DNA from: Desulfogranum mediterraneum DSM 13871
GTDB lineage: Bacteria; Desulfobacterota; Desulfobulbia; Desulfobulbales; Desulfobulbaceae
Assembly: GCF_000429965.1 (NCBI RefSeq)
Contig: NZ_AUCW01000004.1
Coordinates: 186,001-250,000, forward strand
Direction: 5' to 3'
DNA length: 64,000 nt
The notes under the pieces were generated by a model that worked only from the letters and a program-made list of their open reading frames with translations, ran no database searches and was not told where the DNA came from. The translations under genes and the position numbers were made by a program. Shown piece by piece: positions 33,631-44,175 of the stretch. The stretch's first letter is position 1. Each line of letters opens with the position of its first letter.

Positions 33631-35712
33631 TCAGTGGTCATCCCCATGCATCCTGGAGATATCGCCCACCCGCAGGACCAGCTCGCCTAAGCCGGTCAGG
33701 AGGTTGAGCCGGTTCTGACGTACCTGCAGATCCTCTGCCATGACCATCACCTCGGTGAAGAAACGGTCCAGGGGTGCCTCCATCTCCAGCATCACGCTCA
33801 AGGCCTGGGTATAGTTGTTGGCTGCCAGTTGGGGCAGGGCCTTCTCGCGGACCTGCTCAAGGGTCGCATAGAGCTCGGCTTCGCTACCACCGGCCAACAG
33901 GCTTGCATCCACCTCGGTGGCGCTGTTCTCCTTGATGATATTGCGGATCCGCTTATAGGATCCGGCCAGGACCCCGAAGCTCTCCTGACTGCGGATGGTA
34001 TTGAGGGCCTCCATCCTGGCCAAACAATCGATGATATCATCAAAGCCCACCCCGGTGGCGGCGCTCACCACCTCCTGGGGATAGCCCAGACTGCTCTGTT
34101 CATTTTCAAAGCGCAGCCGGATAAAGTCGATGATCTCCCCGGCTGTCCCCGCAGGCACATCGAGAGTGGTCCCGTAATTGGCCAGGGCCGCAGCAATACA
34201 GTCGCCCAGGGAGAGTTTGATCTCCAGGCCTCTGATGATGTTGATCAGACCGATGGCCTGTCGCCGCAGGCCAAAGGCATCCTTGGTGCCGCTGGGCCGC
34301 TCGCCGATGGCAAAACAACCGGCCAGGGTATCCAGGCGGTCGGCCAGGCCGACGATGGCCCCCAGCCGGGTCTCAGGCAGGCTACCGCCGGCACGGACCG
34401 GCAGATAGTGCTCAAGGATCGCCTGGGCGACCTCCGGCTTCTCACCGTCGTTGAGGGCATAGGCACAGCCCATCACCCCTTGGAGAGAGGGGAACTCACC
34501 GACCATTTCGGTGAGCAGATCAGCCTTGGCCAGCCTGGCGGCACAGACGGCATCTGCGGTCAGGGCGGGATCTAGCCCCTGGGCAAGCAGCTCGGCAAGC
34601 TGGGCCATGCGCTCACTCTTGGCCAGCATGGTCCCCAGCTTATGCTGGAAGATAATCCCATCCAGCTGGGGAAGCCGATCACTGAGTTTGCTCTTCCGAT
34701 CCTCGGTGAGAAAGAAGAGACCATCTTCCAGGCGGGCCCTGAGGACCCGTTCATGGCCGTTGGCCGCCAGTTCCTGATCCGCAACATCGGTATTGTTGAC
34801 CGCCACAAAGCGGGGCAGGAGCCTACCCTCTGCATCGGCCACAGGAAAATATTTCTGATGCTCACGCATGGAGGTGATCAGGGCCTCATCGGGAAGCTGA
34901 AGGAACTTCTCGTCAAAACTGCCGCAGATCCCATGGGGACGTTCCACCAGGTTGGTTACGGTATCGATCAAGCCCTCATGGAGTACCGGTTGGGCCCCAG
35001 GGATGCCGGCCCGCTCCCGCACGGCCTGCTCCACCTGGCTCACCACCATCTGCCTCCGTTTTTTGAGGTCAGCCACCACATAGTTTTCCTCCAGCACCTG
35101 GAGGTACTGGCTGATTCCTGTGACCGGAATTTCTTTGGGGGCCAGGAATCGATGTCCCCGGGTGGTGCTGCCGGCAAGGATATCCTCCAGCCGTACCGCC
35201 AGCTGTTGCCCTCCGTAGAGGGCCACCAGCCACTGGATCGGGCGGGCAAAGGTCATGGCGCTATCGGCCCAGTGCATGGATTTCGGGAAAACCAGTTCCT
35301 TGACCAGAGACTCGAGCAAGCCAGGCAACAGGCCTGAGGTCTCCTTCCCCTTGAGATCCTCAACCGCCAGCAGATATTCTCCCTTGGCAGTGGTCACCAC
35401 CTGCAGCTCAGAGACCTCCATCCCCTTGGATCGGGCAAAGCCCATGGCAGCCTTGGTCGGGTTGCCGTCTGCATCAAAACCGGCACTCTTTGCAGGACCG
35501 ACATGCTCCTCCCGCCTGTCCGGCTGACGCTCTTCGACAAAGCCAATGGCCAGGGTCAGACGCCTGGGCGTACCAAAGGTCTGAACATCCCTGAAGTTGA
35601 GGCCGAGTGCCTGTAACTTTTTTTCTGCTTCAGATGCTAAGAAGGTGAGTGCCGGTTGGATATAACCGGCTGGAATCTCCTCGGTCCCAATTTCAAATAA
35701 TAGTTCACTCAT
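33631..35712 (-). CDS. glyS: Glycyl-tRNA synthetase beta subunit
   Basis: 693 residues, the normal length. The start (ELLFEIGTEEIPAGYIQPAL) and internal segments (FARPIQWLVALYGG, RGHRFLAP, NLVERPHGICGSFDEKFLQLP) are characteristic. It forms an alpha2-beta2 enzyme that charges tRNA-Gly; the catalytic alpha subunit GlyQ is not encoded in this window although the two are often adjacent. It ends the minus-strand block at the shared terminator and is separated from the FolE2-like gene by 357 bp. Confidence 0.95.
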   Translation of the reverse strand: MSELLFEIGTEEIPAGYIQPALTFLASEAEKKLQALGLNFRDVQTFGTPRRLTLAIGFVEERQPDRREEHVGPAKSAGFDADGNPTKAAMGFARSKGMEVSELQVVTTAKGEYLLAVEDLKGKETSGLLPGLLESLVKELVFPKSMHWADSAMTFARPIQWLVALYGGQQLAVRLEDILAGSTTRGHRFLAPKEIPVTGISQYLQVLEENYVVADLKKRRQMVVSQVEQAVRERAGIPGAQPVLHEGLIDTVTNLVERPHGICGSFDEKFLQLPDEALITSMREHQKYFPVADAEGRLLPRFVAVNNTDVADQELAANGHERVLRARLEDGLFFLTEDRKSKLSDRLPQLDGIIFQHKLGTMLAKSERMAQLAELLAQGLDPALTADAVCAARLAKADLLTEMVGEFPSLQGVMGCAYALNDGEKPEVAQAILEHYLPVRAGGSLPETRLGAIVGLADRLDTLAGCFAIGERPSGTKDAFGLRRQAIGLINIIRGLEIKLSLGDCIAAALANYGTTLDVPAGTAGEIIDFIRLRFENEQSSLGYPQEVVSAATGVGFDDIIDCLARMEALNTIRSQESFGVLAGSYKRIRNIIKENSATEVDASLLAGGSEAELYATLEQVREKALPQLAANNYTQALSVMLEMEAPLDRFFTEVMVMAEDLQVRQNRLNLLTGLGELVLRVGDISRMHGDDH

Positions 35713-36069
35713 GGAAGTCCGTAGCTGTTAAGTACCAAAAGGATAAACCCCACTCCTGGACGATCCAGGCAAGCTGAGCCTGGCTCAGGGCTTTGAGGTC
35801 TGTTGCACTAGCCGATGCAGCACTGTTGGGCCATCGTGCCCCATTGTGCTTCAACAGATCCCGGTTCAAAGAAGAGAGGTGATTCACAGAAGTTCCCCCT
35901 GAGCGAAACCCTGTTTTCCCCTCTGGGATGACATCATCACCGCCTGAACCTGATCGAAAAATCGATTGCCTGGAGATCGCCTCCAAGCCATAACCTCGGC
36001 TTCAAAAAAAAGGTCGTATCCATCACCATACTCCAACCGGAAAATGACAGCAATAACAGAGGCCTTCTT
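35713..36069. other. Spacer between FolE2-like and glyS genes
   Basis: No gene is supported. It contains a small hairpin (CCAGGC-N7-GCCTGG, 35765-35783) and a degenerate copy of the dispersed repeat around 35880-35975. A GGTTCAA resembling a T loop is not part of a tRNA. Confidence 0.5.
35880..35975 (-). repeat. Dispersed intergenic repeat, degenerate copy 5
   Basis: On the minus strand GATTTTTCGATCAGGTTC and AGGCGG match the 5' part of the family and CAGGGTTTCGCTCAGG resembles the middle. The 3' end is not recognisable, so limits are approximate. Confidence 0.45.
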
Positions 36070-36780
36070 TTATGGGCCTTCTACACTGGCCGAGATGGAG
36101 TAGCCGCTGGTAATATTTTCCACCACCACCTTATACCAGGAGAAGGCATCGTCACTGCCCAGGGTCGCATCGATCTGGAGGCAGAGTTCCTCGACCCTGC
36201 TCGCGCTGCCGCTGCCGGCCACCGGGGCAATACCGTCCTCAATCAGGGTAATCAGCTCTTCCATCCAGAGGAAATGATTGAGCCGAACCGAGACCCGGAC
36301 CGTGCCCCAGACACCTTCCGCCTGGATTACGCCCGCCTGAAGCGGATCGCTCACGCCCAGCGGCACAGGGATCTCCACCTCCACCACCAGATCCAGCTGC
36401 TGCTGCAGGGAACCGGACATCCGACAGTCATAACGTTGCGAGCAGAAGGAGTCCTTGCCGCTGTCTGAAGAAAAAAAATAGGGAAAGGCAATCTCCAGGT
36501 GGGCTGCCTCGGCATCAAGCCGTTGTTTCATCTCTTCCAGGATCAGGTGAAGGGTTTCCAGGTTAAACCGACCATGGAATCGATTGAGGATTTCGACAAA
36601 GCGACTCATGTGGGTGCCCTTGAACTGGTGGGGCAGATTGACATACATGTTGACGCTGGCCACGGTCTGCTGGGTTTTCCTGGCCCGATCAAGAACCGTA
36701 ATGGGATAGGAGATGTTTTTAACGCCGACCTTCCGAATATCGATACGGCGGCTATCGTGCAGGCTTTGGATGTCTTTCAT
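36070..36780 (-). CDS. GTP cyclohydrolase FolE2 (type IB) homologue lacking the catalytic motifs
   Basis: 236 residues. The N-terminal half is clearly FolE2: IRKVGVKNISYPITVLDRA, TVASVNMYVNLPHQFKGTHMSRFVEILNRF and EEMKQRLDAEAAHLEIAFPYF. In the C-terminal half the usual LCPCSKxIS...GAHNQR segment is replaced by PVPLGVSDPLQAGVIQAEGV, the LKRxDE...VTE.AYDNP loop is absent, and the ESIHNHxAY ending reads ENITSGYSIS. The metal-binding and catalytic residues are thus lost while the fold segments remain. It may be a regulatory or repurposed paralogue. The ATG at 36780 fits the family start; a TTG at 36801 is also possible. Confidence 0.82.
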   Translation of the reverse strand: MKDIQSLHDSRRIDIRKVGVKNISYPITVLDRARKTQQTVASVNMYVNLPHQFKGTHMSRFVEILNRFHGRFNLETLHLILEEMKQRLDAEAAHLEIAFPYFFSSDSGKDSFCSQRYDCRMSGSLQQQLDLVVEVEIPVPLGVSDPLQAGVIQAEGVWGTVRVSVRLNHFLWMEELITLIEDGIAPVAGSGSASRVEELCLQIDATLGSDDAFSWYKVVVENITSGYSISASVEGP

Positions 36781-36981
36781 TACAGCAGGGGTATCCGGCA
36801 ACCGGCTTGGTTGCGCTTAGGGGAGAAGTGTGTCGATGACCATGCCCGGGGAGCGGGAGTTCGCAGCGAAAAGGGATCTTTGCAGCTCTTGGAGCAAGGG
36901 AGCCTTAGACTTCAGGATATCGGCGGGGACAAACCAAGGCCGGCGGACAGCCAGAGCAGCGAGTGTCCTGATCCCGGGGAC

Positions 36982-37338
36982 TCACTGGGTATACTTATGG
37001 ACAGCGGCCTTAAGCTCGTCGATGTTGGCGGACTTGACGATGTACTCTTCCGAGGCCCAGGTGCCGAAATCCCGCTTAAATTCAGGATAGGCAGAGCAGA
37101 GGATAACCGGCAGCTCGGCATTGAGCTCCTTCATCTGGCGCAAGACCTCGATCCCGTTCATACCAGGCATGTTGATATCGAGGATAACCAGATCCGGCGG
37201 CTGGGCACTGAATTTTTCCAGGGCCTCTTCCCCGTTATAGGCGGAATCGACATCATAGCCCTCATCTTCCAGCTCGCCTCGGTAGAGGAGCTGAATCCCC
37301 TGTTCATCATCAACGATCAAGATCCGTTTTTTTGCCAT
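36982..37338 (-). CDS. Single-domain response regulator
   Basis: 118 residues, only a receiver domain. Acidic pocket DDE (residues 10-12), phospho-Asp in LVILDINMPGMNG (about 54), Ser in LCSAYPE (about 83) and Lys in YIVKSA (about 103) are all present. With no output domain it probably works in a phosphorelay or by protein contact. It lies 9 bp after galT on the same strand, so the two are likely co-transcribed; a cognate kinase is not adjacent. Confidence 0.92.
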   Translation of the reverse strand: MAKKRILIVDDEQGIQLLYRGELEDEGYDVDSAYNGEEALEKFSAQPPDLVILDINMPGMNGIEVLRQMKELNAELPVILCSAYPEFKRDFGTWASEEYIVKSANIDELKAAVHKYTQ

Positions 37339-37347
37339 CCTCTCCTC

Positions 37348-38346
37348 CTACAGGCTGACTTCTTTGAGATAGGTACAGGTCTCTTCCGGGGGCATTGGGT
37401 TGATATAGAATCCGGTGCCCCATTCAAAACCAGCGATGGAGGTCAACTTGGGAACTATTTCAAAATGCCAGTGATAATGTTCCAGCGGCCCTGAACGCAG
37501 GGGTTGGGTATGAAGCACAAAATTAAAGGGGGCATTGGGGATACAGGCATCAAGGCGCCGCAGGCTCTGGGAAAAGATATCCGTCAACAGCTCCAGGGAC
37601 CCCTCATCCTGATCCGCATAGTTGGAACTGTGCCTCCTGGGCATGATCCACATCTCAAAGGGCGAGCGCGGGGCGTAGGGGGCCAGCGTGACAAAGGCGC
37701 TGTTTTCACAGACCAGACGGATATCCTGCTGCAGTTCCTGGCGGATAATATCACAGAAGACACAACGGTCCTTATAGCGGTAGTAGGAAAGACTGCCATC
37801 CAGTTCCGAGGAGACCATTCTGGGCAGAATGGGCAGGGCCACGAGCTGGGAGTGGGAATGTTCCAGGGAGGCACCGGCTGCCTTGCCGAAATTCTTAAAC
37901 ACCATCACGTAGCTAAAACGTTGATCTTTGGCAAGATCCCGAATACGGTCGCGAAAGGCCCTGAAGGTCAGGATCATCTCTTCAGGTTCCAGATAGGTAA
38001 AGGACTTGTGATGGGAGGGGCTCTCGATGATGACCTCGTGGGCACCGATCCCGTTCATCCGGTCATAGAGTCCCTCGCCCTGTTTATCCAGTTCACCCTC
38101 GATGACCAGGGCAGGATACTTGTTGGGGACCACCCGCAGTTCCCAACCAGGGGTGTTGGCCTGCCCCTGGTCGCGCCCGTAGACCAGAACCTCATCCGGA
38201 GTGGTTCGTTCGTGTCCTGGACAGAGTGGGCAAAAGCCCCCCTTGACCTTGGTCTCCTCAACGAGGAAGTCCGTAGGTCGCTTGCCCCGTTCCTGGGCGA
38301 TGATGATCCATCTGCCGAGGATCGGGTCTTTCCTGAGTTCTGGCAT
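37348..38346 (-). CDS. galT: Galactose-1-phosphate uridylyltransferase
   Basis: 332 residues. Zinc-site cysteines are in FCPLCPGHE (about residue 38) and CVFCDII (about 195). The catalytic His-x-His is in SLEHSHSQLVALP (about 160). The start MPELRKDPILGRWIIIAQERGKRP is typical of bacterial GalT. The enzyme exchanges UMP between UDP-glucose and galactose-1-phosphate in the Leloir pathway, and in many anaerobes serves polysaccharide precursor supply. It lies 5 bp after the dksA-like gene. Confidence 0.93.
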   Translation of the reverse strand: MPELRKDPILGRWIIIAQERGKRPTDFLVEETKVKGGFCPLCPGHERTTPDEVLVYGRDQGQANTPGWELRVVPNKYPALVIEGELDKQGEGLYDRMNGIGAHEVIIESPSHHKSFTYLEPEEMILTFRAFRDRIRDLAKDQRFSYVMVFKNFGKAAGASLEHSHSQLVALPILPRMVSSELDGSLSYYRYKDRCVFCDIIRQELQQDIRLVCENSAFVTLAPYAPRSPFEMWIMPRRHSSNYADQDEGSLELLTDIFSQSLRRLDACIPNAPFNFVLHTQPLRSGPLEHYHWHFEIVPKLTSIAGFEWGTGFYINPMPPEETCTYLKEVSL

Positions 38347-38351
38347 GGTTT

Positions 38352-38714
38352 TTACCGGCCCTGTTCTTTTTCGCGCTGTTCCTGCTTGGTTTTACATTCG
38401 ATACAGAAGGTCGCCACAGGTCTGGCCTGCAGCCGTTTGAGGGCAATATCTTCGCCGCAACCGGCACAGATCCCGTAGGTTCCCTCGTCGATTCGGGCTA
38501 TGGCCTCATCCACCTTGTCCATCAGTTTACGTTCCCGGCCACGGATGCGAAGCTCAAAACTGCGATCAGATTCCACAGAGGCACGATCGTTGGGGTCAGG
38601 AATATTACCGGTATCCGTGGTCATGTCGGTGAGGGTCTGCTCAACGTCAGAGGTGATTTCCGCCTTTATTCCTTCAAGCTGCTTCTTCAACTGCTGCAAA
38701 TTTTTTTCTTCCAT
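38352..38714 (-). CDS. dksA: DksA/TraR family zinc-finger protein
   Basis: 120 residues. An N-terminal coiled coil (about 1-60) ends in DRASVESDRSFELRIRGRERKL. The C4 zinc finger is GICAGCGEDI...ATFCIECK. DksA proteins bind the RNA polymerase secondary channel and work with ppGpp at rRNA and amino-acid promoters. ATG 38714 is preceded by GGAG at nine bases; a GTG at 38729 overlaps that site and is less likely. Next to rpoZ, the other part of the ppGpp response, though three genes apart. Confidence 0.9.
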   Translation of the reverse strand: MEEKNLQQLKKQLEGIKAEITSDVEQTLTDMTTDTGNIPDPNDRASVESDRSFELRIRGRERKLMDKVDEAIARIDEGTYGICAGCGEDIALKRLQARPVATFCIECKTKQEQREKEQGR

Positions 38715-38762
38715 ATCTGTGAACTCCACGAACTGGTTTTAAGAACTCTCTATTGCAGTGTA

Positions 38763-39257
38763 TCAACTTGCTGCCGATCTTTCAAACACTCCGCTTTTCC
38801 CGCCGCTTTTCTTGAGTAAACAGATCCCGCCAATCTCCATGGTCTTATCGATGGCCTTACACATGTCGTAGATGGTCAGGGCGCTGACCGAGACTGCGGT
38901 CAGCGCCTCCATCTCCACCCCGGTCTGACCGGTGATGGAGACCGTTGCCTCGATATGGATGGTGGTACTGCCCTCTTCCAGACGAAAGGCGATATCGATG
39001 CCGGTGATGGCCAGGGGATGACAGAGGGGGATCAGTTGATCCACCTTCTTGGCAGCCATCACCCCCGCAATCCTGGCAACCCCAAGAACATCCCCCTTTT
39101 TTACCTGACCGTCCCGGATCAGCTCAAAGGCCTGCCTGGACATGGTGATCCGGCCTGCGGCCGTTGCCACCCGCCTGCTGGCCTGTTTGGCGCCGACATC
39201 GACCATCCTGGCATTGCCGGCCTCGTCAAAGTGGGTCAGGGGATTATGCTCAACCAT
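38763..39257 (-). CDS. moaC: Cyclic pyranopterin monophosphate synthase (molybdenum cofactor)
   Basis: 164 residues, full length. Motifs include [33 protein letters not shown] and [26 protein letters not shown]. It converts the MoaA product to cyclic pyranopterin monophosphate in molybdopterin synthesis. It overlaps the 3' end of dnaJ by 8 bp. Other mo-cofactor genes are not nearby. Confidence 0.96.
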   Translation of the reverse strand: MVEHNPLTHFDEAGNARMVDVGAKQASRRVATAAGRITMSRQAFELIRDGQVKKGDVLGVARIAGVMAAKKVDQLIPLCHPLAITGIDIAFRLEEGSTTIHIEATVSITGQTGVEMEALTAVSVSALTIYDMCKAIDKTMEIGGICLLKKSGGKSGVFERSAAS

Positions 39258-40401
39258 TGGCTACCTTATCGGCCAAATCTGCCTTTTTCTTCTGTTTACC
39301 GAGGTTGCCGCGAAACAGGCGGGAGAAGAAACCTTCCTCCTCCTGCTCCTTTGAGATCGCATCAAACTCGTTCAACAGCTCCTTCTGCCGCTTGCTCAGC
39401 CTGGTCGGCGTCTTGACCTGGACCTCCACCACCATATCGCCCTTACCACCGCCGCGCAGACTGGGCACCCCTTCATTACGGAGGGTGAAGCGATCTCCGG
39501 CCTGGGTACCGGCAGCAATCTTCAGGGTGGAGCTGCCGTGAATCGTGGGTACATCCACCTCACATCCCAGGGCCGCCTGGACCATGGGAACCGGCAACTG
39601 CAGATAGATGGTCTGGCCGTCACGTTGGAAGTACTCATGCTCTTCGACGTGAATGATCACATAGAGGTCGCCGGAGCGGCCGTTGCGGCGCCCTCCTTCG
39701 CCCTCCCCGGAGAGACGCATCCGCGAACCGGTATCCACACCGGCAGGGATCCGAATATTGACCTTCTTGCTCTTCTGGACCAAGCCCTCACCGTGACAGT
39801 CGTTGCAGGGCTCGCTGATCACCTGGCCGGCCCCGTGACACTGGGGACAGGTGGTACTTACCTGAAAGAAGCCCTGGGAACGAACCACCTGGCCGCGGCC
39901 GTTGCAACTGGGACAGGTCTCCGGGCGGTGCCCGGGCCTGGCACCCGAGCCGTCGCAGGTCCAGCAGGTTTCACGCTTGCTGATCTCGACCTCACGGTTG
40001 ACCCCGTGAACGGCATCCATAAAGGAGATCTGGATATCGTAACGGAGGTCATCACCCTGGATAGGCGCATTGGGATCCCGGCGGCGACTCCGCCCACCAA
40101 AACCGAAGATATCACCAAACATATCGTTGATATGGGAGAAGATATCCTCACTGTTTCCGGGCCCGCTGTAGCCGCTGCTGCGCAGGCCTTCCTTACCATA
40201 GGTATCATAGATCTGCCGTTTCTGGGCATCGCTGAGGACCTCATAGGCCTCGGCGGCCTCCTTGAACTTGGCCTCGGCTGCAGCATCATCCGGATTTCGA
40301 TCCGGGTGATACTTCATGGCCTTCTTCCGGTACGCCTTTTTGATGCCATCGGCAGATGCATCCCTGGCCACACCAAGGATGTCATAGTAGCTTTCACTCA
40401 T
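39250..40401 (-). CDS. dnaJ: Chaperone DnaJ
   Basis: 383 residues. The J domain holds the HPD ([11 protein letters not shown]), then a Gly-rich linker. The zinc region has four CxxCxGxG-type repeats ([32 protein letters not shown]). The C-terminal substrate-binding domain follows. It stimulates DnaK ATPase and delivers unfolded protein. No dnaK or grpE is in the window. It starts 12 bp after rpoZ. Confidence 0.97.
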   Translation of the reverse strand: MSESYYDILGVARDASADGIKKAYRKKAMKYHPDRNPDDAAAEAKFKEAAEAYEVLSDAQKRQIYDTYGKEGLRSSGYSGPGNSEDIFSHINDMFGDIFGFGGRSRRRDPNAPIQGDDLRYDIQISFMDAVHGVNREVEISKRETCWTCDGSGARPGHRPETCPSCNGRGQVVRSQGFFQVSTTCPQCHGAGQVISEPCNDCHGEGLVQKSKKVNIRIPAGVDTGSRMRLSGEGEGGRRNGRSGDLYVIIHVEEHEYFQRDGQTIYLQLPVPMVQAALGCEVDVPTIHGSSTLKIAAGTQAGDRFTLRNEGVPSLRGGGKGDMVVEVQVKTPTRLSKRQKELLNEFDAISKEQEEEGFFSRLFRGNLGKQKKKADLADKVANG

Positions 40402-40413
40402 AGGACAACACTT

Positions 40414-40677
40414 TTACTCTTCGTTTTCGCTGCTTTCAACTTCCAACGCTGCAGCTTCAGCCTTGCGCTGTTGGGGCAGGTCATGGATATTGGCAAAGGT
40501 CACCTCTCCGGCTGCAATCTCGCGGAGGGTCATCACCACTTCCTTGTTCTTGCCGGCCGTGAGAAAGGGTTCGCCATTACGGTGCTGACGAATCCGCTCC
40601 ACTGCCAGGTGAATCAAAGAAAATCGGTTATCGTCTCCTACCTTTTCAAGACAGTCTTCCACGGTTATACGGGCCAT
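40414..40677 (-). CDS. rpoZ: RNA polymerase omega subunit
   Basis: 87 residues. MARITVEDCLEKVGDDNRFSLIHLAVERIRQ is the omega signature. It aids assembly of RNA polymerase and forms one ppGpp site. GAGGAGGCATACAGG gives a strong ribosome site. It is the first gene of a run with dnaJ, moaC and dksA. Confidence 0.95.
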   Translation of the reverse strand: MARITVEDCLEKVGDDNRFSLIHLAVERIRQHRNGEPFLTAGKNKEVVMTLREIAAGEVTFANIHDLPQQRKAEAAALEVESSENEE

Positions 40678-40852
40678 CCTGTATGCCTCCTCAAAAATAT
40701 ATCCCGGAAAGTTCCTTCTCCGGGTGCTTGTCTCTACCTTTGCAGGTTGAAATAGTAATCAGGATTGGGTTCTTCTCCAACCTGTCAGTGGTCGTTTTTC
40801 AGATTCTTTTTCCAGCCCGGGCAAGTCAAGGGCTCAGCCTCGCCCGGGGGCT

Positions 40853-42274
<1,422 letters not shown>

Positions 42275-42411
42275 ATAACGGCTCCCAAAAAGCCAATTAG
42301 CTGTATTCACGAGAATATACAAAGAGAAACCCACTGATAACCACCAGGAATTGCCTGAGGCCATCAAAGGCAGACCAGGGGATCGGCGATGATACCAGAT
42401 CGCGCTCCCGG

Positions 42412-42453
42412 CGGCTCAGCCATCTTCTCCCTGCTGCTGGCCGGGCTGAGCCG
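42412..42453. other. 10-bp inverted repeat upstream of the tat promoter
   Basis: CGGCTCAGCC and GGCTGAGCCG are perfect complements with a 22-nt spacer, just before the tat promoter. The purA-tatB spacer (42158-42542, 385 bp) has no supported gene. Confidence 0.45.
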
Positions 42454-42461
42454 GCCCAGCC

Positions 42462-42490
42462 TTGACACACCATTTTAAATCCCGTAATGT
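42462..42490 (+). promoter_or_regulatory. Sigma-70 promoter of the tat operon
   Basis: TTGACA and TAATGT with a 17-bp spacer, giving a start near 42497 and a short leader of about 45 nt. Confidence 0.7.
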
Positions 42491-42542
42491 GGCAGCGACA
42501 ACAGCAGTATCTCCCCCCTCCCCTTTAACGTGAGTCCTGTTC

Positions 42543-43010
42543 ATGTTTGGCATAGGTCTTCCCGAAATGATTGTCATCTTTGCCGTGGCCCTGATCGTGG
42601 TAGGTCCCGACAAGTTACCGGAACTGGCTCGCTCCCTGGCCAAGGGCGTCTTTGAGATGAAGAAGGCGGTTCAACAGCTCAAGTCCAATCTCTCCGAAGA
42701 AGACGAGACCCTCAACGAGGTCCAGCAAAACCTCCGCCAGACCGCCGACGACCTGAAGGAACACCTCCTGGACGGGGAAACCAAGACCTGGTCACGGCCT
42801 GGGAGCGAGGAGCAGGGTCCTGAGAAGCAGGAGGGGCTGATTGAGCCCTCCCCGGACCCGGCCAGACCCTGGGAGGAGGATGCCAGGCAGCAGCCAGGGG
42901 AGGCCACCATCGCCCCTCACCCGGCCCCGCCTGATGCCCGGACAGGGATCAACCCTCCTGGAACGACGGAGCCCACCCAGGCAGGGGAAGACATCGACAA
43001 GAAACCATGA
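42543..43010 (+). CDS. tatB: Twin-arginine translocase subunit TatB
   Basis: 155 residues. The N-terminal helix with MFGIGLPEMIVIFAVALIVVGPDKLPELARSLAKG is the TatA/B pattern, and the polar glutamate in the helix and long acidic tail favour TatB. An amphipathic helix (30-50) and a disordered Pro/Glu-rich tail follow. It works with TatC to receive folded twin-arginine substrates, which in sulfate reducers include hydrogenases and formate dehydrogenases. It overlaps tatC by 4 bp. Confidence 0.88.
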   Translation: MFGIGLPEMIVIFAVALIVVGPDKLPELARSLAKGVFEMKKAVQQLKSNLSEEDETLNEVQQNLRQTADDLKEHLLDGETKTWSRPGSEEQGPEKQEGLIEPSPDPARPWEEDARQQPGEATIAPHPAPPDARTGINPPGTTEPTQAGEDIDKKP

Positions 43011-43729
43011 TTTCCGCCTTTGACCATTTTCGTCCCCATCACGAGGAGCTGCGTAAACGTCTGATCCGCTGCCTGAGCGCGGTGTGCCTGGCCACGCTGC
43101 TCGCCTACCTGGGCAAGGACCAGCTTACAGCCTTCTGCATGGCTCCCCTGTTCCAGGCCGCGCCCCAGCTCCAGACCCTGGTCTACACCAAGCTGACCGA
43201 GGCCTTTGTCACCTACCTCAAGCTCTCCCTGCTTGCAGGCGTGCTGATCAGCTTTCCCTACCTCCTCTTCCAGGTCTGGATGTTCATCGCCCCCGGGCTC
43301 CTGGAACGGGAAAAGAAGACCGGGCTGCTGATCGTCTTCTGGGCAAGCCTGCTCTTTCTGGGCGGCACCGCCTTCTCCTTTTTCATTGCCCTGCCGAAAA
43401 TCCTGCACTTTTTCATGGCCTATGCCGGACCAGATCTCATCCCCATGCCCAAGTTCGGCCTCTACCTCACCTTTGTCGGCCGGATGCTGCTCACCTTTGG
43501 CCTGGCCTTTGAGATTCCCTTCCTGATGGTCATGGCCAGCCGCACCGGGCTGATCGCTCCAGGCTACTTTGCCAGAAGGCGCGGCTGGTACTACCTGATC
43601 ATTCTGATCCTGGCCTTTCTCCTGGCTGCCGGCGAGTTGACCGCAACCGTCCTCCTGGCCCTGCCGCTCTTCCTGCTCTACGAGGCCGGCATCCTGGTTG
43701 CCAGACTCCTGACTCCCCTGAAAAGGTAG
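43007..43729 (+). CDS. tatC: Twin-arginine translocase subunit TatC
   Basis: 240 residues with six membrane helices. HHEELRKRLIRCL at the start is the conserved substrate-recognition N-terminus; SFPYLLFQVWMFIAPGLLEREKK and FGLAFEIPFLMV are further TatC signatures. It is the signal-peptide receptor of the Tat pathway. It is coupled to tatB by an ATGA overlap. No separate tatA is present in the window. Confidence 0.95.
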   Translation: MISAFDHFRPHHEELRKRLIRCLSAVCLATLLAYLGKDQLTAFCMAPLFQAAPQLQTLVYTKLTEAFVTYLKLSLLAGVLISFPYLLFQVWMFIAPGLLEREKKTGLLIVFWASLLFLGGTAFSFFIALPKILHFFMAYAGPDLIPMPKFGLYLTFVGRMLLTFGLAFEIPFLMVMASRTGLIAPGYFARRRGWYYLIILILAFLLAAGELTATVLLALPLFLLYEAGILVARLLTPLKR

Positions 43730-43997
43730 ATTTTCCGATCAAGTTCAGGGCTGGCGATCCATTTCAGCGCCGAGATCCACCTGATATACAGTTGCTACTC
43801 CGAGACTAACATCCTGAGCGCCACGCCGAAACCTGCAGGAAACCGGCAGAGAAGGCAACCCTTCAAGGTACCCTCTTCTCCAAGACGCCCCCCCTCCCAA
43901 ACCAATAAGCAGCCGGCGCCTCCCCCGGAGAGCGGCAGATCGCCTGGAGGCAGCTTCCGGCCACCCATTTTCCCTTCCCATTTTCCCATAATTCAGC

Positions 43998-44026
43998 TTG
44001 ACTTGGCCTGTGCCTTTCCAGATAAT
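43998..44026 (+). promoter_or_regulatory. Sigma-70 promoter of the chemoreceptor gene
   Basis: TTGACT and GATAAT are 17 bp apart; the start would be near 44033. The rest of the 446-bp spacer before it (43730-43997) has no supported gene. Confidence 0.65.
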
Positions 44027-44046
44027 GAATGGAGGCGTAAGAAGAT

Positions 44047-44091
44047 CTCTGCCCAGACCATGCAGGCTCCACCCCCATGGTCTGGGCAGAG
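44047..44091 (+). other. 16-bp perfect inverted repeat in the chemoreceptor leader
   Basis: CTCTGCCCAGACCATG pairs with CATGGTCTGGGCAGAG over a 13-nt loop. It begins about 14 nt after the inferred transcription start and has no T tract, so it would form a stable hairpin in the 5' untranslated region. Confidence 0.75.
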
Positions 44092-44175
44092 CCCTGTCCC
44101 GGCCAGAGGACCCTGGGCAGGAACGTCACCCCAAGAGACAGGCTGTACTGAAAACCAAAAGGAGAGTTACCTACT

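Noticed and set aside
35860-35890. GGTTCAA resembling a tRNA T loop
   Set aside because: No acceptor, D or anticodon stems could be built around it.
40816-40848. CCCGGGC/GCCCGGG inverted repeat downstream of purA
   Set aside because: Only seven base pairs with a 19-nt loop and no T run on the needed strand; not strong enough to call a terminator.
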